38,830 nt of DNA from Desulfovibrio sp. UBA2564 (GTDB taxonomy: Bacteria > Desulfobacterota > Desulfovibrionia > Desulfovibrionales > Desulfovibrionaceae). Of the stretch, positions 18,805 to 26,443 are shown piece by piece; the first letter of the stretch is position 1, and every line of letters starts with the position of its first letter. Location of the stretch: assembly GCA_002340305.1 (NCBI GenBank), contig DDLU01000311.1, positions 1 to 38,830 on the forward strand, given 5' to 3'. The notes beneath the pieces are model-generated. The model did no database searches. It was not told the DNA's origin and worked only from the letters and a program-made list of their open reading frames with translations. The position numbers and the translations under genes are program-made.

Positions 18805-19233
18805 ATGGCTAGTAAGCTCCTTTTGGAAATCGTTACTCCTGATCGCAAGGTCCTTTCCCAGGAAGTCGACTATGTCGGCGCCCCCGGGATTGAGGGTGAG
18901 TTTGGTATTATGGCCAATCACATACCCTTTCTTTCGGCTCTCGGCGTAGGTAACCTCTACTTTAAAGAAGGTAACCGCACTCACTACATATTTGTTTCCG
19001 GCGGCTTTGCCGAAGTAGGAAATAATAAAGTGACTATTCTCGCTGAAGTTGCTGAAAAGGCCGTTGAGATCGACATCGCTCGGGCTCAAAAAGCTCAGGA
19101 AAAAGCGAAGGCTCGTTTGGCTAAAGCACAGGATCGCATTGAATCAGCTCGCGCACAGGCCGCTCTCCAGAGAGCACTTGCACGCCTGACCTGTAAAGAT
19201 GCGGCCCAGAAGGCCGGGACTACCACTCATTAG
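18805..19233 (+). CDS. atpC: ATP synthase F1 subunit epsilon
   Basis: A 142-residue protein: an N-terminal ten-stranded beta sandwich (LEIVTPDRKVLSQEVDYVGAPGIEGEFGI) and a C-terminal alpha-helical hairpin rich in Ala, Lys, Arg and Glu that can insert into F1 and inhibit ATP hydrolysis. It is the last gene of the operon. A strong terminator follows, so the a and c subunit genes needed for the proton channel must lie elsewhere. Confidence 0.97.
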   Translation: MASKLLLEIVTPDRKVLSQEVDYVGAPGIEGEFGIMANHIPFLSALGVGNLYFKEGNRTHYIFVSGGFAEVGNNKVTILAEVAEKAVEIDIARAQKAQEKAKARLAKAQDRIESARAQAALQRALARLTCKDAAQKAGTTTH

Positions 19234-19269
19234 AGCTTAGTTTCAGCCCCAAGCCCATATGGCTATCAG

Positions 19270-19304
19270 GGAGCAGACTGTTAATTCAGTCTGCTCCTTT
19301 TTTT
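19270..19304 (+). terminator. Rho-independent terminator of the atp operon
   Basis: An 11-bp perfect stem (GGAGCAGACTG with CAGTCTGCTCC, loop TTAATT) is followed directly by seven T residues. It is a textbook intrinsic terminator 36 bases after atpC. Confidence 0.95.
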
Positions 19305-19389
19305 GTTACCTCCGGCTGTTTCTATATTTACGCAACCTCATCAACCTGCTAACAAGTGTCGAGCAATTAATATTGGAGAGTAATTGATT

Positions 19390-20772
19390 ATGAATAATTC
19401 ATTTGCTTGCGCTCTTGTCCTCGCTGGGGGCAAGGGAACTCGTATGCATTCGGACAGCCCCAAAGTTCTCAAAACCCTGATGGGCGAGTCCATGCTCTAC
19501 TATGTATATAAGGCACTGAAACCATCTCTCGGTAATGATATTTTTACCATTGTCGGCTTTGAATCCGGACAGGTTGAAAAGGCTTTCCCGGAAATGCAGG
19601 ACCGTTTTATCCTTCAATCTGAACAGCTTGGGACAGGGCATGCCTTGCAGATGGGCTGGGGTCGGATTAAAGCTTCCGGGGTTGAGTACTGTCTGGTCAT
19701 CAATGGTGATACCCCGTTGATTCAAGAGCAGGTTGTAACTGATTTTCTGGAAGCAGTTAAAAAGGATGGTGCTGATCTTTCTTTCATGAGCATCACCCCT
19801 GACGAGCCTGCTTCTTTCGGCCGGGTCACTCGCGATAAAAAGGGGCAGGTTACTGCAATTGTCGAAGCTAAAGACTACGATGAAGCTGTGCACGGACCAG
19901 TTAGCGGTGAGGTTAATGCCGGCATCTACTGCCTGAAAATTTCCGCAGTTGACAGCCTTCTTAGCAAGCTGGACAATAATAATAAGAGTGGTGAATATTA
20001 TATTACTGATCTTGTTGACCTTGCTGTGGAATGTGGCATGAACGTCACCGCAGTTAATGCCGGAAATTCCATTGATCTTATGGGGATTAACAGTCCGTTT
20101 GAGCTTGCTCAGGCTGAAACCGCCCTGCGTTTAAGAACTGCTGAAAGGCTTCTTAAAAGCGGAGTTACCCTGCATAGCTGGGAGTCAGTCGTTGTAGGTA
20201 CCGGTGTTGAGATTGAATCCGGTGCTGAGATTTACGGACCTTGTGAAATTTACGGTTCCTCAAAGATTAAGCGCGGTGCTGTTATCCAGTCACACGTTCG
20301 TATTGTTGATAGCGTCGTTGAATCCGGTGCTTTGATTAAAGCATACAGTCACCTTGAAGAAGCACAGGTCGGGCCTGAATGCATGGTCGGTCCTTATGGA
20401 CGTTTGCGTCCCGGTGCTGTTTTGGAAGAAGGATCCAAGATCGGTAATTTCGTGGAAATGAAGAAGGCCGTACTTGGCAAGGGCGCGAAAGCCGGCCATC
20501 TGACATATCTCGGTGACAGTGAAATCGGAGCGGGAACAAACATCGGTGCCGGCACTATTACCTGCAATTATGATGGGGTGAACAAGCATAAAACCGTAAT
20601 CGGTGAAGGTGCTTTCATCGGCAGTAACACAGCTTTGGTGGCCCCGGTGACAATCGGCAAAGGTGCCCTTATTGGAGCTGGTTCCACAATAACTAAGAAT
20701 GTAAAAGATGGTGATCTGGGTGTCGCAAGAGGCAAGCAGGTCAACATTTCCCGGGCTTCTAAGAAGTCTTGA
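19390..20772 (+). CDS. glmU: Bifunctional UDP-GlcNAc pyrophosphorylase / GlcN-1-P acetyltransferase
   Basis: A 460-residue two-domain enzyme. The N-terminal half carries the uridylyltransferase motif LAGGKGTRM (about residues 11-19), GTGHALQMGW and the metal-binding NGDTPL. The C-terminal half is a left-handed beta-helix of hexapeptide repeats with the acetyltransferase active-site region (GRLRPGAVLEEGSKIGNFVE, then HLTYLGDSEIGAGTNIGAG). It makes UDP-N-acetylglucosamine for peptidoglycan and lipid A. ATG 19390 is preferred over an in-frame TTG at 19384; GGAGAG lies nine bases before the ATG. The next gene, the ZapB-like coiled coil, begins 31 bases downstream. Confidence 0.97.
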   Translation: MNNSFACALVLAGGKGTRMHSDSPKVLKTLMGESMLYYVYKALKPSLGNDIFTIVGFESGQVEKAFPEMQDRFILQSEQLGTGHALQMGWGRIKASGVEYCLVINGDTPLIQEQVVTDFLEAVKKDGADLSFMSITPDEPASFGRVTRDKKGQVTAIVEAKDYDEAVHGPVSGEVNAGIYCLKISAVDSLLSKLDNNNKSGEYYITDLVDLAVECGMNVTAVNAGNSIDLMGINSPFELAQAETALRLRTAERLLKSGVTLHSWESVVVGTGVEIESGAEIYGPCEIYGSSKIKRGAVIQSHVRIVDSVVESGALIKAYSHLEEAQVGPECMVGPYGRLRPGAVLEEGSKIGNFVEMKKAVLGKGAKAGHLTYLGDSEIGAGTNIGAGTITCNYDGVNKHKTVIGEGAFIGSNTALVAPVTIGKGALIGAGSTITKNVKDGDLGVARGKQVNISRASKKS

Positions 20773-20803
20773 TTTTGTAAAGATAAGGTATTAGGTTAGA
20801 AGT

Positions 20804-20980
20804 ATGGAAATAATCGCTCATTTGGAAGAACGTTTCGATAAAATGCTGCAAAAGATAAAGCAACTCGAAGAAGAAAATGCCTTTCTTCTTGAGGAGCTTG
20901 AGCAGGAGAAACAGCGTAAGGACGAAGTCCGCAGTCGCATTGAAGTTCTCCTGAACAAAGTTGAAGGTAACATCGAATAA
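20804..20980 (+). CDS. Small ZapB-like coiled-coil protein
   Basis: A 58-residue open reading frame, MEIIAHLEERFDKMLQKIKQ followed by a Glu/Leu/Lys-rich heptad pattern to the end (LEEENAFLLEELEQEKQRKD, then RIEVLLNKVEGNIE). It is predicted to be one continuous coiled coil, the size and composition of ZapB, which layers on the FtsZ ring through ZapA. zapA is the next gene, 80 bases downstream, which supports a divisome role. No perfect ribosome-binding site is seen (TTAGAAGT lies just upstream). Short coiled coils score alike in many families, so ZapB is inferred from context rather than from a diagnostic motif. Confidence 0.75.
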   Translation: MEIIAHLEERFDKMLQKIKQLEEENAFLLEELEQEKQRKDEVRSRIEVLLNKVEGNIE

Positions 20981-20992
20981 GGGTTTTCAGGT

Positions 20993-21020
20993 CCTTACCT
21001 CCGGTTAACCGGAGGTAAGG
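20993..21020. terminator. 28-base perfect palindrome between the zapB-like gene and zapA
   Basis: CCTTACCTCCGG, a TTAA centre, then the exact complement give a 12-bp stem with a 4-base loop. ATTTATAT follows, not a U-run. It could be a weak terminator or attenuator, or a dyad for a DNA-binding protein. It ends 40 bases before the zapA start. Confidence 0.6.
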
Positions 21021-21060
21021 ATTTATATAAATTCTACAGGAATACTGTCGCCGGATTAAT

Positions 21061-21309
21061 ATGCCCCGTTATACTATGCCCGTTCTCGGTCTGGAGATTT
21101 CTTTTAAGACCGATGCGGATAAAGAAAGAATTGAAGCCGCAAAAGATGTACTCGAAGAAAGATTCGGTGCGCTTTCACGGGGAGGGACAGATGTCAGCAG
21201 GGAAAAACTGTTGACCTGTCTGGCGTTGAGTCTGGCCGATGACTACCTTGAACACAGCCGCAAACTCGAAACAATGGAAGAGAAAATAAACGCGCTGTTA
21301 GAGAAGTGA
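21061..21309 (+). CDS. zapA: Cell division protein ZapA
   Basis: An 82-residue ZapA: a short N-terminal beta-alpha domain (MPVLGLEISFKTDADKERIE) followed by a helical tetramerisation domain ending in a coiled coil (LEHSRKLETMEEKINALLEK). It binds and bundles FtsZ protofilaments at mid-cell. GGA lies five bases before the ATG; a second in-frame ATG at 21076 is possible. It lies just upstream of 6S RNA, an arrangement common in proteobacteria. Confidence 0.9.
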   Translation: MPRYTMPVLGLEISFKTDADKERIEAAKDVLEERFGALSRGGTDVSREKLLTCLALSLADDYLEHSRKLETMEEKINALLEK

Positions 21310-21314
21310 TAAGT

Positions 21315-21334
21315 TGTGCATCGCACATCTTTTT
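21315..21334 (+). terminator. Short terminator-like hairpin after zapA
   Basis: TGTGC, loop ATC and GCACA are followed by TCTTTTT, six bases after the zapA stop. The 5-bp stem is weak. It may end the zapA message or be part of the 6S promoter region; a TATAAA at 21339-21344 could serve as the -10 for 6S RNA. Confidence 0.45.
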
Positions 21335-21349
21335 AAGATATAAAGAAAT

Positions 21350-21530
21350 TTCCCTGGGGAGTGCGTGATTGCCCTATGGCTTTTGAACCAATATAAAAAG
21401 TAAGGGAGCAAGCATCACCGGAGTGGTGAGCATGCCCGGTTCGACCGGGAAGCCTAAAGCTCCGGGGGCAGCACCCACCTGTTAGACTAGGTTCTAACGT
21501 ATACGGCAACACGGCATCTCCGGGGTCCCA
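21350..21530 (+). ncRNA. ssrS: 6S RNA
   Basis: The central segment GGTGAGCATGCCCGGTTCGA followed by CCGGGAAGCCT is almost the same as the apical region of E. coli 6S RNA (GGTGAGCATGCTCGG...CCGAGAAGCCT). The ends TCCCTGGGGAG (from 21351) and CTCCGGGGTCCCA (to 21530) pair to close the molecule, apart from a 2-base bulge, giving about 181 nucleotides against 184 in E. coli. 6S RNA mimics an open promoter and holds the housekeeping sigma-factor form of RNA polymerase in stationary phase. The position directly after zapA matches the usual locus. End points are estimates. The next 198 bases to rny (21531-21728) hold only a TATAAT at 21651-21656 with no good -35. Confidence 0.92.
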
Positions 21531-21728
21531 TAACGGGAGTTTTGGCATTGGTATGAATTTACAGGTTTAATTTATTAAATTTTCTGCCGGTCCACTTAAA
21601 AGCACACCTCATTCAGCCTTTAAAAATCTCTTCTTTCCATTGCAGATTGTTATAATCTTTCCGATTTAACACGTCGGTAATGACGAATCAGGTCCATTGA
21701 GTCCTGTCAACATACAAAGGAGAAAGGC

Positions 21729-23285
21729 ATGTTTGGGGATTTTTTTCTGATTTTATTTGGAATAATCCTGGGTGCCGCAGGCGGTTACGTTCTGCATAGG
21801 TACGTGAATTCCAAACGTCTGGCTGATTCGCAAGGATTGGCGGACCGCATCGTCCAAGAGGCTCGTAAAGAAGCTGAAGCCATGAAGAAGGAAATCAAAC
21901 TTCAGGGCCAGGACGAAGTTTATGCTCTCAAAAAAGAGCAGGAAAATGAGTACAAAGAAATGGAGCGCTGCCTGAAAAGGCATGAGGAGCGCCTTCAGGA
22001 AAAAGAAGAGCGTCTTGAGAATAAGCTTGAGAAAGTAGCCAGCAAAGAGTCCGAAGTTGTGGCTCTTGAAAAGCGCATGATCAAGCAGGAAAAGAAGCTC
22101 GAAGGTCTTCGCGAAGATCTCGAAAAAAGAAAAGACGAGCATGAGCGCAAATTGCAGGAAGTTTCCGGACTGACTGTGGAGGAAGCGCGCGAAAAGCTCA
22201 TGACTGAAATTGAAAGCAGGACCCGCCACGAAGCTGCCAAAATGGTTCGCGCCATTGAAATGGAAGCAAAGGAAGAGGGCACCCGCAAAGCCCGTAAGAT
22301 TCTTGCCCTCGCTATTCAGCGTTACTCCGGCGACTATGTAAACGAGCAGACTGTTACCGCTGTGACCCTTCCCTCTGAAGACATGAAGGGCCGCATCATC
22401 GGGCGTGAAGGTCGTAACATCCGCGCTCTTGAAGCTGCAACCGGTGTTGACCTGATCATCGATGATACCCCGGAGACCGTTGTTCTTTCCGCTTACAGCC
22501 CGCTGCGTCGTGAAGTAGCAAAGCAGGCTCTTGAGCGTCTGATCCACGACGGACGTATTCATCCCGCACGCATTGAAGACATCGTCAACAAGGTCGAGCA
22601 GGAAATGGATGTCAAGCTTCGTGAAATCGGTGAGCAGGCAACTTTTGATGTCGGCGTTCACGGTATCCATCCGGAAATAGTTAAGCTCATCGGTCAGTTG
22701 CAGTACCGCACCAGCTTCTCCCAGAATGTGCTTCAGCACTCCCTTGAAGTGGCTTTCCTCTGTGGAATTATGGCTGCAGAACTGGGTATGGATGAGAAAA
22801 TCGCCAAGCGCGCCGGTCTGCTGCACGATATCGGTAAGGCTGTTGATCATGAAATCGAAGGTCCCCACGCGATGATCGGTGCTGACCTTGCCAAGAAGCA
22901 TGGTGAATCCAAAGAGATTATCCACGCAATTCAGGCTCACCACGAAGATGTGCCGCCTCTGTCCGTACTCGCAACCCTCGTACAGGCTGCGGACTCCCTG
23001 TCCGGTGCCCGTCCCGGTGCGCGTAAGGAACTGCTGGAAAACTACGTTAAGCGTCTTGAAGAACTCGAAAACGTGGCTACCGGTTTTGACGGTGTATCAA
23101 AAGCCTACGCCATTCAGGCAGGCCGTGAAATCAGAGTTATGGTTGATGCTGAAAAAGTATCTGACGATAACACCCATATGCTCTGTAAGGACATTGCCAC
23201 TAAGATTGAAAACAACATGACCTATCCAGGCCAGATTCGTGTGACCGTTATCCGCGAACGGCGCTCGGTGGGCTATGCTAAGTAA
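21729..23285 (+). CDS. rny: Ribonuclease Y
   Basis: A 518-residue endoribonuclease: an N-terminal membrane anchor (about residues 4-24), a long Glu/Lys-rich coiled coil (about 30-180), a KH RNA-binding domain (GRIIGREGRNIRALEAATGV) and an HD phosphohydrolase domain with LLHDIGKAVDHE, where His366 and Asp367 are the metal-binding pair. It starts mRNA decay at the inner membrane. A strong AAGGAGAAAGG precedes the start. An intrinsic terminator follows the stop, so it may be transcribed alone or with 6S RNA read-through. Confidence 0.97.
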   Translation: MFGDFFLILFGIILGAAGGYVLHRYVNSKRLADSQGLADRIVQEARKEAEAMKKEIKLQGQDEVYALKKEQENEYKEMERCLKRHEERLQEKEERLENKLEKVASKESEVVALEKRMIKQEKKLEGLREDLEKRKDEHERKLQEVSGLTVEEAREKLMTEIESRTRHEAAKMVRAIEMEAKEEGTRKARKILALAIQRYSGDYVNEQTVTAVTLPSEDMKGRIIGREGRNIRALEAATGVDLIIDDTPETVVLSAYSPLRREVAKQALERLIHDGRIHPARIEDIVNKVEQEMDVKLREIGEQATFDVGVHGIHPEIVKLIGQLQYRTSFSQNVLQHSLEVAFLCGIMAAELGMDEKIAKRAGLLHDIGKAVDHEIEGPHAMIGADLAKKHGESKEIIHAIQAHHEDVPPLSVLATLVQAADSLSGARPGARKELLENYVKRLEELENVATGFDGVSKAYAIQAGREIRVMVDAEKVSDDNTHMLCKDIATKIENNMTYPGQIRVTVIRERRSVGYAK

Positions 23286-23296
23286 ATAACTTCTCG

Positions 23297-23324
23297 AAAG
23301 GCCCGGTTTACCGGGCCTTTTCTT
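23297..23324 (+). terminator. Rho-independent terminator of rny
   Basis: A perfect 10-bp stem AAAGGCCCGG / CCGGGCCTTT with a TTTA loop starts 12 bases after the rny stop. The 3' arm runs into TTTTCTTT. Confidence 0.92.
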
Positions 23325-23340
23325 TAAGAATTGACCTGAT

Positions 23341-23380
23341 GTGCTTCGCGCTTTTGATTATTTGATTTCGCCTCCGGCGG
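23341..23380 (-). repeat. Dispersed intergenic repeat, minus-strand copy
   Basis: Read on the minus strand, this 40-base segment matches 24435-24474 on the plus strand at 36 of 40 positions; both begin CCGCCGGAGGCGAAATCAAA and contain TCAAAAGCGCGAAGC. The two copies flank ymdB in inverted orientation. The rest of the gap up to ymdB (23381-23545) holds a small GAAGC/GCTTC hairpin at 23424-23436 and no gene. Confidence 0.75.
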
Positions 23381-23545
23381 TCAAAGGAGCTAAGCCGCGC
23401 TGCTCTCACTATCCGTAAAACTCGAAGCAAAGCTTCTCGCCTAACGGCTACAGGAATTTGGAATCTCTAATAGTTTTATTTTAGGCTTGTCTCTACACGT
23501 TTTACCTTAATCCGGTTAAGCTGCTTTCAAATTAAAGATTATCGC

Positions 23546-24334
23546 ATGCGTATTTTATTTCTCGGTGATATATTCGGTAGGCCCGGTCGGAAGGGAATTG
23601 CCGCTAAGGTGAAGGTGCTTCGCGAGGAGCTGAACCTTGATTTGATCATTGCCAATGGGGAAAATGCCTCACAGGGGATCGGACTTTCCATTAAAAATGC
23701 GCAGCAGCTTTTGGATTACGGGATTGATCTTCTTACATCCGGCAATCATATCTGGAAATTCAGCAATATTTATTCTTTCTTGAAGACCAGTGATAGGATT
23801 GTACGTCCCGCGAATCTGCCGGAAGGAACACGCGGAAGGGGCTGGACATCTTTTAAAGTCCGTGATGAAGTGCACGTTGCAGTTATCAACTTGCAGGGCA
23901 GGGTCTTTATGAACCCCGTGGAATGCCCCTTCAAGTGTGCAGAAAAAATTTTAGAGGAGCTTGACCCGGAGATAAAAATAATTCTGGTCGATTTCCATGC
24001 CGAGGCCACTTCCGAGAAGCAGAGTCTGGGGCGGTATCTTGATGGACGCATCAGTGCCATGCTCGGTACCCACACCCATGTGCAGACCAATGATGCCCGT
24101 ATTTTTGAAAAAGGCACCGGATATATCACTGATGCCGGAATGTGCGGTCCCATTGAGTCCTGTTTGGGCCTCAGTCCTAATCCGGTCATTAAAAGATTCG
24201 TGACCGGGCTGCCCCAGAAATGGAAAGTAGCAGGTGGTCCCATAGAACTACAGGGCGTGCTGCTTGATATAGACGAAAAAACAGGCCGGACTGTCTCAAT
24301 TGAGACATACAATTCAGGCCGGATGAACGTATAA
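23546..24334 (+). CDS. ymdB: YmdB-family metallophosphoesterase (TIGR00282)
   Basis: A 262-residue single-domain calcineurin-like phosphoesterase. Metal-binding motifs appear in order: MRILFLGDIFGRPGR (Asp8), NGENAS, SGNHIWKF, VDFHAEATSEKQS and GTHTHVQTND. In Bacillus the orthologue hydrolyses 2',3'-cyclic AMP and affects biofilm and motility decisions; its locus there is also next to rny, as here. The start gives the canonical N-terminus. Cytoplasmic; no signal peptide. Confidence 0.93.
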   Translation: MRILFLGDIFGRPGRKGIAAKVKVLREELNLDLIIANGENASQGIGLSIKNAQQLLDYGIDLLTSGNHIWKFSNIYSFLKTSDRIVRPANLPEGTRGRGWTSFKVRDEVHVAVINLQGRVFMNPVECPFKCAEKILEELDPEIKIILVDFHAEATSEKQSLGRYLDGRISAMLGTHTHVQTNDARIFEKGTGYITDAGMCGPIESCLGLSPNPVIKRFVTGLPQKWKVAGGPIELQGVLLDIDEKTGRTVSIETYNSGRMNV

Positions 24335-24383
24335 GAAAAATTTTATAAAATCACTGCCTAGTAGCGAATCATACCAGCTAATT

Positions 24384-24474
24384 TCAATAAAAGTTTTTGG
24401 GATTCTTAAATCCTTTACCCAAAAAGGGTTTAAGCCGCCGGAGGCGAAATCAAATCGTCAAAAGCGCGAAGCGT
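24384..24474 (+). repeat. Dispersed intergenic repeat upstream of tyrS, plus-strand copy
   Basis: The element starts around ATTTCAATAAAAGTTTTTGG and carries a hairpin CTTAAATCC (24405-24413) / GGGTTTAAG (24426-24434). It then continues into the CCGCCGGAGGC module shared with 23341-23380 (inverted) and, for 19 bases, with 1-19. Intergenic location and multiple copies suggest a REP/MITE-like mobile or structural repeat of this genome. The boundaries are approximate. A small GCCTA/TAGGC hairpin follows at 24524-24536. Confidence 0.65.
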
Positions 24475-24566
24475 ATCAAAACGTTCCTGAAATACCCGCC
24501 GGGAGGCTCGCCGAAGGCAATAAGCCTAATGTAGGCAAATAAATACATTCTAAAGAGGTTTAAGAA

Positions 24567-25835
24567 ATGAACATTTACGACGAACTAAAGTGGCGAGGGC
24601 TGATCAATCAGGTGTCTGACGAAGAGAAGGTACGCGAGTATCTGGATACTCCCGGTCAGTACATGTATTGCGGCTTCGACCCCACCGCTGACAGCCTGCA
24701 TATCGGTAATCTTGTTCCTCTGCTCAGCCTCGTGCGTATGAAACGTGCGGGTCACAATCCTCTGTTCCTGCTCGGTGGTGCGACCGGACGTATCGGTGAT
24801 CCCAGCGGTAAGGACAAGGAAAGGGAATTTACTTCTATCGATAAAGTTGAGTCTCAGGCAGCAAATATTAAAGCCCAGATTGAAGCTTTTGTTGAGCGCA
24901 ATACCGGTGAAAAGGCTGAAGTTGTAAACAACTATGACTGGATGAAAGAGATTTCCTTTCTCGATATGCTGCGCGATGTGGGTAAACATTTTACCATCAA
25001 CTGGATGATGGCCAAAGAGTCCGTAAAAGGCCGTTTCGGCCGGGATGATGTGGGTATTTCCTACACCGAATTCAGTTACATGCTGCTGCAGAGCTACGAC
25101 TACTACTATCTTTTTCAGGAAAAGGGCTGTAAGCTCCAGATCGGCGGCGGAGACCAGTGGGGTAACATCACCGCAGGTTGCGAACTGATCCGCCGTAAGG
25201 CACAGGGTGAAGGCTTTGCCGTAACCTTCCCGCTGATCACCACAGCATCCGGTCAGAAGTTCGGTAAGAGTGAAGGTAACGCAGTTTTCCTTAATCCTGA
25301 ATTGACTTCGCCGTACACTTTCTACCAGTTCTGGATAAACACTGATGACCGTGATGTGATCAATTTCCTTAAGTACTTCACTTTCCTTACCGGTGAAGAG
25401 ATTGCTGAGATCGCAAAAGCGCATGAAGAAGCGCCGCACACACGTGCTGCCCATAAGCGTCTTGCTGAAGAGACAACTATCATGATCCACGGCAAGGAAG
25501 AGCTGGAAAAAGTTCAAGCTGCAACTGATGCTTTGTTCGGTAAAGGTGACATCAAGTCTGTTGATGCAACCACCCTGCGCGGCGCAATGGAAGCTGCTCC
25601 CGGCGTTGAATATGCCAAGGATGAACAACCTGACCTGCCCCAGATTCTTCTTGATCTCGGGATGGTGAAATCTAAAGGTCAGGCCCGCAAGGATATCAAG
25701 GGTGGCGGGCTCTACATTAACAACGAACGTGTTGCTGATTTTGACTACGTTCCCGGTGATGCTGACTTCATCGGCGGTGAATGCATGCTGATCCGTAAGG
25801 GTAAAAAGAACTACGGTTTGGTTACCCTCAAGTAA
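24567..25835 (+). CDS. tyrS: Tyrosyl-tRNA synthetase
   Basis: A 422-residue class I aminoacyl-tRNA synthetase that charges tRNA-Tyr. It has the HIGH-type signature HIGN at residues 45-48, the KMSKS-type loop KFGKS at 231-235, the tyrosine-recognition segment GGGDQWGNITAG and a C-terminal S4-like RNA-binding domain (about 355-422, LGMVKSKGQARKDIKGGGLY). The ribosome-binding site AGAGG precedes ATG. The length is that of the standard bacterial TyrS. Followed by an intrinsic terminator. Confidence 0.98.
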   Translation: MNIYDELKWRGLINQVSDEEKVREYLDTPGQYMYCGFDPTADSLHIGNLVPLLSLVRMKRAGHNPLFLLGGATGRIGDPSGKDKEREFTSIDKVESQAANIKAQIEAFVERNTGEKAEVVNNYDWMKEISFLDMLRDVGKHFTINWMMAKESVKGRFGRDDVGISYTEFSYMLLQSYDYYYLFQEKGCKLQIGGGDQWGNITAGCELIRRKAQGEGFAVTFPLITTASGQKFGKSEGNAVFLNPELTSPYTFYQFWINTDDRDVINFLKYFTFLTGEEIAEIAKAHEEAPHTRAAHKRLAEETTIMIHGKEELEKVQAATDALFGKGDIKSVDATTLRGAMEAAPGVEYAKDEQPDLPQILLDLGMVKSKGQARKDIKGGGLYINNERVADFDYVPGDADFIGGECMLIRKGKKNYGLVTLK

Positions 25836-25861
25836 ACTGGAATTAACATCGATTTATCAGG

Positions 25862-25891
25862 CCCGCTGGAAGTCTCTTTCAGCGGGTTTTT
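25862..25891 (+). terminator. Rho-independent terminator of tyrS
   Basis: The CCCGCTGGAAG and CTTTCAGCGGG arms form a stem with one mismatch or bulge, followed by TTTTT. It lies 26 bases after the tyrS stop. Confidence 0.9.
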
Positions 25892-25963
25892 ATTATGTAT
25901 ACTGCTTTGCAATCATGGTTAAGCAATGTATCGTGGGCAGGCAATTTGAGTAGAGGGTAGTTT

Positions 25964-26407
25964 ATGCGACTGTTTTTCATTGTGATGTCTTTCGTCTTCG
26001 GTGCACTTGCACCGACACAGGCCGGGGTAAACCTTAAGCTTCGCGGCTTTGTTGGTGATCCTGTACTTGCGGCAATTGTTTCCTTTGCCGTTGGTACTAT
26101 CAGTCTGCTTGCGTATGCATATATTACGAAAGTGCCTCTTCCGCCTGCTGTTGCGGTGGTGAAAGGGCCATGGTGGATGTGGATCGGCGGTTTTATGGGA
26201 GCTTTCTTTGTGGCTGCTGCGGTAGTAGTTGCTCCGGTCTTGGGGGCTGGAACAATGATGTGCTGGATGGTTGCCGGACAGATGGCAGCCTCCCTGTTGC
26301 TGGACTACTACGGTGTCATAGGGTATGCCGTGCGTGAGGCTTCGCCGGGGAGAATTGCCGGGGCATTACTGGTTATTGCCGGCGCAGTGCTGATTGAAAA
26401 ATATTAG
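25964..26407 (+). CDS. YdcZ/DUF606-family small DMT transporter
   Basis: A 147-residue inner-membrane protein with four or five hydrophobic helices. It begins with the EamA-like pattern FVFGALAPTQAGVNLKLRG and carries MGAFFVAAAVVVAPVLGAGT and GQMAASLLLDYYGVIG, which match the DUF606 (YdcZ) half-size drug/metabolite transporter family. Such proteins work as dimers; the substrate is unknown. It lies 36 bases upstream of ubiA in the same direction, so the two may be co-transcribed, but no functional link is evident. Confidence 0.85.
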   Translation: MRLFFIVMSFVFGALAPTQAGVNLKLRGFVGDPVLAAIVSFAVGTISLLAYAYITKVPLPPAVAVVKGPWWMWIGGFMGAFFVAAAVVVAPVLGAGTMMCWMVAGQMAASLLLDYYGVIGYAVREASPGRIAGALLVIAGAVLIEKY

Positions 26408-26443
26408 TTGCTATCATCGGGTAAAAGATAAAGGAGTGGGGTT

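Noticed and set aside
21333..21548. 71-residue open reading frame on the minus strand.
   Set aside because: It is the antisense of 6S RNA, has no homology that I recognise and no ribosome-binding site.
21753..22943. 396-residue minus-strand frame opposite rny.
   Set aside because: It is an antisense shadow of the RNase Y coding sequence; the Phe/Leu-rich translation reflects the Glu/Lys-rich coiled coil on the other strand.
24335..24566. T-box or other tRNA-sensing leader upstream of tyrS.
   Set aside because: No T-box sequence or terminator/antiterminator pair; the space is filled by the dispersed repeat.
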